From the NCBI GenBank assembly GCA_034376725.1, contig JAXMJH010000077.1:1-64000 (forward strand): 64,000 nucleotides of DNA, written 5' to 3'. Each line of letters begins with the position of its first letter. Positions within the stretch are counted from its first letter, which is position 1. The notes beneath the pieces are model-generated. The model saw only the letters and a list, made by a program, of their open reading frames with translations, was not told the origin of the DNA and made no database searches. Position numbers and translations under genes: made by a program. Origin of the DNA: UBA11164 sp034376725. Lineage in GTDB: Bacteria > Pseudomonadota > Gammaproteobacteria > Xanthomonadales > Xanthomonadaceae. Positions 29,056 to 37,720 of the stretch are shown here, one piece after another.

Positions 29056-30479
29056 CAGTTTTCCAGCACCCAGGTGTCTTTGGTGCCGCCGCCCTGCGAA
29101 GAGTTGACCACCAGCGAACCCTCGCGCAGCGCAACCCGGGTCAGACCGCCGGGCACCACGCGAATCCGATCGCGACCGCTGAGCACGAACGGCCGCAGAT
29201 CGACGTGGCGCGGCGCGATTCCCGATTCCACGAAGGTGGGCACCGTCGAAAGCGCCAGTGTTGGCTGCGCGATGTAGTCGGCCGGCCGGGCGCCGAGCAG
29301 GCGGCGGAACTGCTCCAGCTCGTCGCGGCTGGCGTGCGGCCCGACCAGCATGCCGTAGCCGCCGGAGCCATGCACCGCCTTGACCACCAGCTCATCGAGG
29401 TGATCGAGCACGTAGCGCAATTCGTCGGGTTTGCTGCAATCGTGGGTGGGGACGTTGTTGAGCAGCGGTTCCTCGCCGAGATAGAAGCGCACCATCTCCG
29501 GCACGTGGATGTAGACCGCCTTGTCGTCGGCGATGCCGGCGCCGACCGCATTGGTGAGCGTGAGATTGCCGGCGCGGTTGGCGAAATGCAGCCCGGCCGC
29601 GCCCAGCATCGAATCCGGCCGAAACACCAGCGGATCGATGTACTCGTCGTCGATGCGGCGGTAGATCACGTCGACCCGCTCCAGGCCGGCGGTGGTGCGT
29701 CGATAGCACACGTCCCGGCTGACCACCAGATCGGCGCCCTCGACCAGATCGATGCCCATCTCGTCGGCCAGAAAGGCGTGCTCGTAATAGGCGCTGTTGT
29801 GGATGCCCGGCGTGAGCAGCACCACGGTGGGCTCGCCCTGGCAGTTCGGCGGCGCCACCGAACGCAGGGTCTCCAGCAACTCGTCGGGATAGTGCGCAAC
29901 CGGCGCCACCGCGTTGCGCCGGAACAGGTCCGGGAACAGCCGCAGCATCACCTCGCGGTTTTCCACCATGTAGGACACGCCCGACGGCGTACGGCAATTG
30001 TCCTCCAGCACGTAATAGTCGTCGGGCCCGGTGCGCACCATGTCGATGCCGGCGATGTGCGAGTAGATGTGGCCAGGCAGATCCAGTCCCGCCATTTCCG
30101 GGCGAAAGGCCGCGTTGTGCAGAATCAGCCGCTCGGGAATCCGACCGGCCCGGACGATCTCGCGACCGTGGTAGGCATCGTGAATGAACGCGTTCAGCGC
30201 CCGCGAGCGCTGCTCCAGGCCGCGCTTGAGCCGCTGCCACTCGGCCTGCGCCAGCACGCGGGGAATGAGGTCGAACGGAATCAGCCGCTCCGGGTCGCCA
30301 CCATCGCCGTAGACGGCAAAGGTGATGCCGATGCGGCGGAACAGAATCTCGGCCTCCCGGCGTTTGAGCGCAAGTTGTTCAGCGGGCGTCGACTTCAACC
30401 AGGCATCGATCAGCGCATAGGGCGCGCGGATCTGGTCCGGCCAGCCCATCTCATCGAAGGTTGCAGTATCGCCGGTCAT
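29055..30479 (-). CDS. Circularly permuted ATP-grasp ligase (DUF404/DUF407)
   Basis: 474 residues. RSRALNAFIHDAYHGREIV, DNCRTPSGVSYMVENREVMLR and GSGGYGMLVGPHAS are characteristic of the circularly permuted type 2 ATP-grasp family found with alpha-E, transglutaminase and Anbu genes. ATP-grasp enzymes ligate a carboxylate to an amine, so a peptide or amide-forming step is inferred. GAGGAG about 6 bases before the ATG fixes the start; the preceding TTG is less likely. First gene of the operon. Confidence 0.9.
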   Translation of the reverse strand: MTGDTATFDEMGWPDQIRAPYALIDAWLKSTPAEQLALKRREAEILFRRIGITFAVYGDGGDPERLIPFDLIPRVLAQAEWQRLKRGLEQRSRALNAFIHDAYHGREIVRAGRIPERLILHNAAFRPEMAGLDLPGHIYSHIAGIDMVRTGPDDYYVLEDNCRTPSGVSYMVENREVMLRLFPDLFRRNAVAPVAHYPDELLETLRSVAPPNCQGEPTVVLLTPGIHNSAYYEHAFLADEMGIDLVEGADLVVSRDVCYRRTTAGLERVDVIYRRIDDEYIDPLVFRPDSMLGAAGLHFANRAGNLTLTNAVGAGIADDKAVYIHVPEMVRFYLGEEPLLNNVPTHDCSKPDELRYVLDHLDELVVKAVHGSGGYGMLVGPHASRDELEQFRRLLGARPADYIAQPTLALSTVPTFVESGIAPRHVDLRPFVLSGRDRIRVVPGGLTRVALREGSLVVNSSQGGGTKDTWVLEN

Positions 30480-30580
30480 CAAGACTCCTCAGCCAGTCGC
30501 GTTCCACGGTGGCGTTTGCCGGCCGGCAAGTCAAGCCACCATCGCCGCGTCGCGCTCCCAATGCTTGCTCTCGATCGCCA

Positions 30581-30665
30581 TCAGTGGTGGTAGCGGTTGG
30601 TCATCAGGCAGTAGCCGTGCACGACGGAGTTGAAGTCCGCTGCCACCTTTCCCGGGCCGCCAGGT
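30581..30665 (-). pseudogene. Fragment resembling a REP-associated tyrosine transposase
   Basis: Reading the minus strand gives VVHGYCLMTNRYHH then a stop, preceded by PGGPGKVAADFNS. This matches the YCLMTNHxH region of REP-associated tyrosine (Y1/HuH) transposases, with no room for the rest of the enzyme. A fossil only; boundaries approximate. It lies between the ATP-grasp operon and hicAB. Confidence 0.4.
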
Positions 30666-30691
30666 ACCGCGACCTCATCTCCGCTTATGCG

Positions 30692-30904
30692 TCAGGCCGC
30701 AACGTTCACGTACTCGACGTGGCTGCTGGGGGGAGGCACCGGCAGTCCGTCCTCGCGAAGCCCATCCAGATGGAAAGCGATAGCCTCTCGAATCTGTTCC
30801 TCAACCTCTTCAAGCGTGGCGCCCGTAGCAACACAACCCGGAAGGTCCGGGACATAGGCCGAGTAGTTGGCCCCAGCTTGCTCGATGACGATGGCGTAGC
30901 GCAT
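30692..30904 (-). CDS. hicB: HicB family antitoxin
   Basis: 70 residues: MRYAIVIEQAGANYSAYVPDLPGCVATGATLEEVEEQIREAIAFHL is the degenerate RNase H-like HicB fold. No separate DNA-binding domain is visible in the short C-terminus (VPPPSSHVEYVNVAA). It neutralises HicA. Starts 5 bp after hicA ends, so both share a transcript. Confidence 0.88.
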   Translation of the reverse strand: MRYAIVIEQAGANYSAYVPDLPGCVATGATLEEVEEQIREAIAFHLDGLREDGLPVPPPSSHVEYVNVAA

Positions 30905-30909
30905 GGGAT

Positions 30910-31098
30910 TTACCTCTTGAGGCTGGCTTGCTTGAGGATACTGCTGAGTGTACCGGGAGCCAAATCGTCGCTTGACTTGCCAGGAACAGTGACGCGGCCA
31001 GGCTTGGAAGGGTGCTTGAACTGGCGATGGCTTCCGCGAGTTGCCGCAAGGTACCAACCATCGTCTTGCAGCAGTCGCAACACTTCACTGACTTTCAT
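30910..31098 (-). CDS. hicA: HicA family mRNA interferase toxin
   Basis: 62 residues with the HicA double-stranded RNA-binding-like fold: LLQDDGWYLAATRGSHRQFKHP with the catalytic His in GSHRQF, then GRVTVPGKSSDDLAPGTLSSILKQASL. It cleaves mRNA when not bound by HicB. Upstream of hicB, the usual order. Located next to glmS in a stretch that interrupts glmU-glmS synteny. Confidence 0.9.
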   Translation of the reverse strand: MKVSEVLRLLQDDGWYLAATRGSHRQFKHPSKPGRVTVPGKSSDDLAPGTLSSILKQASLKR

Positions 31099-31326
31099 GC
31101 GGCAAGCTTACCGTGAACAGCCCGGGAATCAGGGAGACTCGTCGGGGTGAGTCACGCTGGTGTGGCGAGCTCGTTCTGTTGTCGATAAGTAAGCCGCTGC
31201 GGGCTCCGGCCGCTGCGTCCGGCCCATCCGTTCCTGTACCGTGAGCCGCCGAGAACCCGCCCCCAGCAAGCCAGCCAGCCGGCTGAGCCATTACACTTGT
31301 GCGCTTCGACCAGCGGAACTCTCTTC

Positions 31327-33130
<1,804 letters not shown>

Positions 33131-33150
<20 letters not shown>

Positions 33151-33436
33151 GGCGCGAGCGAAGCTGGCGCGGCCGGGCGGCCCCCCATCAGCGAGGTACG
33201 CCCGGCCAGCCCGAATGCGCGGGTAACCCAAGGCGAGCCCGCAGCGCCTGCCATTCCGGGGAAGGCGGAATCCATGCAGACACGCCGCCCGCCCATCGGC
33301 GCCCCGCCTCAGCGGCCAAAGCCGAAGCCCGCATCGGCACCGACCGGCAGAATCGGCAAGCCGCCCGTCGCATCCGGTCGCGGATGAAGCCGAGCGGAAG
33401 TGATCGCCGTCCGCCGGATCGGCGTGATGTGCGTTG
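33131..33436. repeat. Direct repeat R1, copy 1 (begins in glmS 3' end)
   Basis: 306 bp matching 37169-37474 without gaps, with 18 differences by hand count (about 94% identical). It contains the glmS stop region, an inverted repeat GGCCGGGCG/CGCCCGGCC at 33171-33207 that may end glmS transcription, and ATTCCGGGGAAGGCGGAAT-type palindromes. Left boundary of the first of two tandem units. Confidence 0.9.
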
Positions 33437-33709
33437 GCACAGCCCTGTCGCAATCAATCGCGTGGCAGATCGGGTGAGGGCCTGAGCGGGAGACGCGGAG
33501 CAGGACCACTGCGTTCGCAAGAGAATGGTTGCAGGCGAAGCTTGCGACCCGCCAGATGCCCGATTTTGACCCATAGCGACCATTGCGAACGCACTCCGCC
33601 TTGATATCTCGATCGAAGATTCTTTCACGGCGGTGAATCCAAATGCCCCGCTGCTTGCATCCAAGCATCCGAAGCACCGCAATACTGCGGCGCAATCCGG
33701 GAGCAGCGA
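33437..33709. other. Non-coding sequence before the serine hydrolase gene
   Basis: Together with R1 this gives about 560 bp without a gene after glmS. No element stands out in this part; it should hold the promoter of the serine hydrolase gene. Minus-strand ORFs that run through it and R1 look like translated repeat. Confidence 0.5.
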
Positions 33710-35191
33710 ATGGTCGGGTTCAATGAAAAATGGCGCGGGCTTGTCGCCCTCATTTGTGTCGCAATGATTGGTGTCGCAATCTCTACCAGGGCCGAGGCGC
33801 AGCCCGACAGCGCAGTCGGCACGGCATCTCAGGAACTACTCGAGCAGCAGGCGACACGCTTCTGGCAGACGGTGGCGGCCAAGCCCGAGGAGCGGAAGGC
33901 ATTGCTGGAGCGCAACTTCAGTGCAGGAATTCGCGAGCGCAACGGCGAGGAACAGCTGCTCGAAACCTTCGCCATGCTCGCCGATGTCTTGGGTTCGGAG
34001 CTGGCGTCGATGGAGCCTGCCGCGGTGACCGGCGGCGAACCGTCGGGCGAGCTGCGCTACACCATGGCGGATGGGCGGCGGCTGTTGCTGGCACTGACCC
34101 TGACTGACGCCGTTCCGCCCGTCATCGATCGCTTTGCCGTTCGCCCGCTGCCGCCGGAGGTCGCCGCAGTCAGGTCGGACCAACTGCCTGCGATCATCGG
34201 CGAACGCGTGAATGCGGAGTTCGAAGCAGGTCGCTTTTCCGGTGCCGTGCTGGTGGCGCGTGGTGAGGAGCTGATCCATGCCCAGGCGATCGGCATGGCC
34301 GACAGGCAGTCCGGTCGATCCAACACCCTGGACACCCCGATCAACCTCGGCTCGATCAACAAGATGTTCACCGCGATCGCGATCGCCCAACTGCAGGCAG
34401 CGGGCAAGCTGGACTGGAACGACACGGTCGGGCGACATCTGCCGGACTTTCCGAACGCGACCATCCGCGATCGGGTGACGATCCATCAGTTGCTGACCCA
34501 CACGTCCGGCATCGGCTCCTACTGGAACGAAGCCTACGCCGCGCGCCGGCATGTGATCGACAGCCATCAGGGCTTCCTGCAAACCTTCGTCGACCAGCCA
34601 CTGAAGTTCGAACCCGGCGACGGCGTCGAGTACAGCAATGGTGGGCCGGTCATCCTGGGTCTGATCATCGAAGCCCTCAGCGGCAGCGACTATTACGAGT
34701 ACATCCGTGAGCACATCTATCGGCCGGCCGGCATGACGACCGCCGATCATTACCGACGCGACGACCTGGACGCGGGAGTCGCGCTCGGCTATCTCCGTGC
34801 CGATGACGGCCAGTGGAAGGACAATCGCGATGATCTTGGCCAACGGGGCTCGGCCGCCGGCGGCGGCTATGCCTCCGCCCGCGATCTGCACGCGTTCTCG
34901 CGCGCGCTGACCGAGGAGCGCCTGCTGCCACGTGCGCAGCTCGAAACCCTGTGGGATATCCGCATCCAGCCCGGACCGATCGGCTACGGCTATCTCTTCA
35001 GCGTCGGCGACACCTCAGGCCGACGCTGGGTCGGCCACAACGGCGGCGCGCCGGGCATCTCCGCCGAGTTCCTCCACTACCCCGACGACGGCCTGGTTAT
35101 CATCGTACTGGCCAACCAGGACAGCGCCGCGACGGCGATGCGGGAATGGTTGCACGCCCAGGTGCTGGCCTCACTCGGTGAGAATCGCTGA
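33710..35191 (+). CDS. Exported serine hydrolase, class C beta-lactamase / DD-peptidase family
   Basis: 493 residues with a signal peptide (LVALICVAMIGVAISTRAEAQ). About 150 N-terminal residues precede the catalytic domain, which has SINK (Ser215, Lys218), YSN (Tyr308) and HNGG (His443), the three motifs of the class C beta-lactamase-like fold. Likely a periplasmic esterase, peptidase or D-amino-acid-related hydrolase; true beta-lactamase activity is not implied. GGGAG precedes the ATG. It leads a gene group that ends with a sigma factor and lies inside tandem unit 1. Confidence 0.85.
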   Translation: MVGFNEKWRGLVALICVAMIGVAISTRAEAQPDSAVGTASQELLEQQATRFWQTVAAKPEERKALLERNFSAGIRERNGEEQLLETFAMLADVLGSELASMEPAAVTGGEPSGELRYTMADGRRLLLALTLTDAVPPVIDRFAVRPLPPEVAAVRSDQLPAIIGERVNAEFEAGRFSGAVLVARGEELIHAQAIGMADRQSGRSNTLDTPINLGSINKMFTAIAIAQLQAAGKLDWNDTVGRHLPDFPNATIRDRVTIHQLLTHTSGIGSYWNEAYAARRHVIDSHQGFLQTFVDQPLKFEPGDGVEYSNGGPVILGLIIEALSGSDYYEYIREHIYRPAGMTTADHYRRDDLDAGVALGYLRADDGQWKDNRDDLGQRGSAAGGGYASARDLHAFSRALTEERLLPRAQLETLWDIRIQPGPIGYGYLFSVGDTSGRRWVGHNGGAPGISAEFLHYPDDGLVIIVLANQDSAATAMREWLHAQVLASLGENR

Positions 35192-35263
35192 TACGCCTCG
35201 AACGGGGCAGCGACCCAACTGTCCCCGACTCATCCACTTTGCCGAATCGAAACCGAGAGAGAC

Positions 35264-35641
35264 ATGGACATGCTTCCGATGCTGGTCATTCCACTGGCTG
35301 TGCTGCTGCCGCCGATCCTGATCACCCTCCTGGTCTTGCGTTACCGACGGGCACGCGCGGAAATGCGCTACCAGTTTCTGCTGAAGCTTGCCGAATCCGG
35401 CGTCGCCTTGCCGGCCACGCTGCCCGGCGAAGCAACGCCGCACCAATGCGACCGACGCCGGGCCCTGGTGCTGCTCGCTGGCGGCATCGGCCTCAGCGCT
35501 ACCTTGGTGTCGCTGCCACTCGACTACCACGCAGGGCATCGCCTGGCCGAACTGTGGGGCCTTGGCATCCTGCCGACAGCGCTGGGCCTGGGCTACCTCG
35601 GGAACTGGTACCTGAGCGGTCGCGGCGGCGTGCGTGGGTGA
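35264..35641 (+). CDS. Small two- or three-helix membrane protein (DUF6249-like)
   Basis: 125 residues: an N-terminal membrane helix (MLVIPLAVLLPPILITLLVL), a charged segment RYRRARAEMRYQFLLKLAESGVALP, then DRRRALVLLAGGIGLSATLV and a last hydrophobic stretch. The arrangement resembles DUF6249 proteins often encoded beside ECF sigma factors. Its stop overlaps the sigma-factor start, implying coupled translation. Confidence 0.65.
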   Translation: MDMLPMLVIPLAVLLPPILITLLVLRYRRARAEMRYQFLLKLAESGVALPATLPGEATPHQCDRRRALVLLAGGIGLSATLVSLPLDYHAGHRLAELWGLGILPTALGLGYLGNWYLSGRGGVRG

Positions 35642-36212
35642 TCACGATGCGCAGGCGCGCATCGACGCGGCCCTGGTCGAGAGGGCACTGCGTGACGGCG
35701 ATGCTCGCGTGTTCGAGGTTCTGGTGCGTCGGCACCAGGGACTGGTCCGCGCCCAGCTGCGCCACCTCCTGGGTGACGATCCGGCCATGGCCGACGACCT
35801 GGCGCAGGAGACCTTCGTGCTGGCCTGGCGCAAGCTGGAGCAGTTCCGCAGCGACGCACGCTTTGGCACCTGGCTGTACCGCATCGCCCATACCTGCTTT
35901 TTGCAGTACTGGCGCAGCAAAGGCAGCCGGGCGCAGCAGGATCGATCTCTGGAGCGTGACCCGGACGAGGAGTACGGCACCGACAGCCCACGACCCGAGC
36001 TGCGGCTCGACCTCGAGGCCGCGCTGGGCCTTCTGTCCGGCAACCAGCGAACGGCCTTGCTCTACTGTGTGCAGCTGGGGCTCAGCCACGAGGAGGCGGC
36101 ACTGGTGATGGATATCCCGCTGGGCAGCGTAAAAACGCATGTGACGCGCGGCAAGGCAAGGCTGCGGCAATTGCTGCAGGACTGGGCGCCAAGCAACGAA
36201 GGAAATGTCTGA
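35634..36212 (+). CDS. ECF-type RNA polymerase sigma factor
   Basis: 192 residues. Region 2 (VFEVLVRRHQGLVRAQLRHLLGDDPAMADDLAQETFVLAWRKLEQF...FGTWLYRIAHTCFLQYWR) and region 4 (LLSGNQRTALLYCVQLGLSHEEAALVMDIPLGSVKTHVTRGKARLRQLL) are both intact. Starts at GTG overlapping the upstream membrane-protein gene and overlaps the next gene at its end. It probably directs transcription of this small operon or a surface-stress regulon. Confidence 0.9.
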   Translation: MGDHDAQARIDAALVERALRDGDARVFEVLVRRHQGLVRAQLRHLLGDDPAMADDLAQETFVLAWRKLEQFRSDARFGTWLYRIAHTCFLQYWRSKGSRAQQDRSLERDPDEEYGTDSPRPELRLDLEAALGLLSGNQRTALLYCVQLGLSHEEAALVMDIPLGSVKTHVTRGKARLRQLLQDWAPSNEGNV

Positions 36213-36531
36213 GATGAACCAGCCATCCGAGCAGAAGCTCGATGAAATGCTGCGCCGCGGCTTCCCGGGTGCGGTGGCGGACGAAGGGTTCTCGGCACGT
36301 GTGATGCGCGCGCTGCCTGCGCGTCGGCGGCCGCGACCCTGGCTGCTGCCGGCAGCGATGCTGGCCGGGGTCCTGTTGACCTGGCTGACATTGCTGCCGT
36401 CGCCGCTGTTGCAGCAGGCCGCGCGCGAGTGGGCGGCAGGTGGACTCGGCGCGACCTCGGTCGCTGTCTACGCGCTGCTGCTCGGTGTGATGTGGCTGGG
36501 GTGCAGTTGGGCGCTGGAGGAAGCCGACTGA
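36205..36531 (+). CDS. Small membrane protein, putative anti-sigma factor
   Basis: 108 residues: a cytoplasmic N-terminus (KLDEMLRRGFPGAVADEGFSARVMRALPARRRPRP) followed by two membrane helices. Its position directly after, and overlapping, an ECF sigma gene and the short soluble N-terminus fit an anti-sigma factor, although no zinc-binding HxxxCxxC motif is seen. Function inferred from context. Confidence 0.55.
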   Translation: MSEMNQPSEQKLDEMLRRGFPGAVADEGFSARVMRALPARRRPRPWLLPAAMLAGVLLTWLTLLPSPLLQQAAREWAAGGLGATSVAVYALLLGVMWLGCSWALEEAD

Positions 36532-36721
36532 GCTCGTGGCCGCTGGCCGATGTGTCTTTTCGAGCGGCAGGTTTTGGCCGTTTGCGGCGCGTAATCGATC
36601 AGGGCAGGTGTTGTTGCCGCGCCTGTTCGCTTGATTCGGCTGCTTCCATCACGGCCGCGCTGATATTCGAATTGCCGTGGCGCAGCGGCATCCGCGCAGG
36701 GGCAACCGACCAATAGCCAGC

Positions 36722-36862
36722 TCAGGTCGCCAGCCGCAGTGGCACGAATCGCGCTGCATGCCCGAGGTCCGTGTCTGCAGTGAGCAGGTTCAGTTCATGC
36801 TCGATGCTCAGCCGGGCGATGAGCGCGTCGATGGTTCCGATCTGTAAGCCCTTGCGTCGGCA
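36722..36862 (-). pseudogene. 3' fragment of a PIN-domain toxin gene (vapC-like)
   Basis: Minus-strand reading gives CRRKGLQIGTIDALIARLSIEHELNLLTADTDLGHAARFVPLRLAT, the C-terminal third of a VapC PIN ribonuclease (Asp in TIDALIA, Asp in TADTD). The N-terminal two thirds are missing: the frame runs directly into the R2 repeat at about 36858-36862, so the gene was cut by the event that placed the repeat there. No antitoxin gene remains. Confidence 0.65.
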
Positions 36863-37168
36863 GGTTTCGGCGCGATGACCGAGAAACGACCCGGCAATCC
36901 CGTCCGCGCCAACGACGCCCGCATCGCTGGCAGCCACCCGCCCCGCCTACTGATTTCCGTTTTGGCAGCGGATTTGCTTGTCTATGGACGGGATGACCGG
37001 GACACGGGAGGCGGTGATGGCGGGGGAGACAATTCGGCAGGGCACGGCGGTCGAGCTGTGGCAGGGGCTGCTCGGCGAGGGGGAGGCGCGGGCGGGGTGT
37101 GCGCTGGGCGAGGAGGTGCAGAGTTATCTGGTGTTCGCGCTGCTGCGCCACTTGCGCGATCCGCACCT
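36858..37168. repeat. Direct repeat R2, copy 1 (truncated gene junction)
   Basis: 311 bp matching 47186-47496 without gaps, with about 10 differences by hand count (about 97%). It contains the promoter-side region and first ~150 bases of an unidentified gene. Its right edge joins repeat R1 copy 2 with no intervening base. Confidence 0.9.
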
Positions 37169-37199
37169 AATCAGTGACGGTGGAGTAGGGCGCGAGTGA
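37017..37199 (+). pseudogene. Truncated copy of the unidentified gene at 47345
   Basis: Starts MAGETIRQGTAVELWQGLL like the intact gene but after DPHL runs into the R1 repeat (glmS tail copy) and stops after about ten unrelated residues. 60 codons against 170 in the full gene. The ribosome site GGGAGGCGGTG is retained, so a truncated peptide could be made. Confidence 0.75.
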
Positions 37200-37474
37200 A
37201 ACTGGCGCGGCCGGGCGGCCCCGCATCAGCGAGGTACGCCCGGCCAGCGCGAATGCGCGGGCAACTCAAGGCGAGCCCGCAGCGCCTGCCATTCCGGGGA
37301 AGGCGGAATCCATGCAGACACGCCGCCCGCCCATCGGCGCCCCGCCTCAGTGGCCAAATCCGAAGCCCGCATCGGCACCGACCAGCAGAATCGCCAAGCC
37401 GCCCTTTGCATCCGGTCGCGGATGAAGCCGAGGGGAAGTGATCGCCGCCCGACGGGTCGGCGTGATGTGAGTTG
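37169..37474. repeat. Direct repeat R1, copy 2
   Basis: Second copy of the 306-bp sequence that begins in the glmS 3' end; here it carries the last ~20 glmS bases with no glmS upstream. Fused at its left edge to R2 copy 1. Start of tandem unit 2, which carries the restriction locus. Confidence 0.9.
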
Positions 37475-37720
37475 AAATCAATCAGACCTGAAATCCGCGT
37501 CCGATCTCGACTGACGCCACACTGGCCAGAATGCTGGCGGGCGACTTGTTCTCTGGCCAGGGTCGAAGCGTCGCGCGGGGCGCCTCAGGCCTTCCCGGCG
37601 GGGAGAATCGGTTGAAGTCCAAGAGCGTCTGCTGGGCAATTCGAGTCATCCGGTAGAATTGCCAAGGCATCTTCCCCGCAACAGGATCTGGCGCGTCAAT
37701 CATCCGAAAACGAGGTCTTC
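37475..37720. other. Leader region upstream of hsdR
   Basis: About 250 bp with no supported gene (about 520 bp gene-free when R1 copy 2 is included). A 73-codon minus-strand ORF here has no recognisable features. Probably holds the hsdR promoter; GAGG precedes the hsdR ATG by about 6 bases. Confidence 0.5.

Noticed and set aside
31099..31326. Possible glmS ribozyme before glmS
   Set aside because: That ribozyme is known from Gram-positive bacteria; no recognisable core is visible and the lineage does not fit.
33188..33682. Long minus-strand ORFs in R1 and its copy (also 37226-37411)
   Set aside because: Their similar products (GVSAWIPPSPEWQALRARL) come from a translated intergenic repeat; no start signals or codon pattern of a real gene.
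37482..37703. 73-codon minus-strand ORF upstream of hsdR
   Set aside because: No ribosome site, no recognisable motif, and it lies across the likely hsdR promoter.
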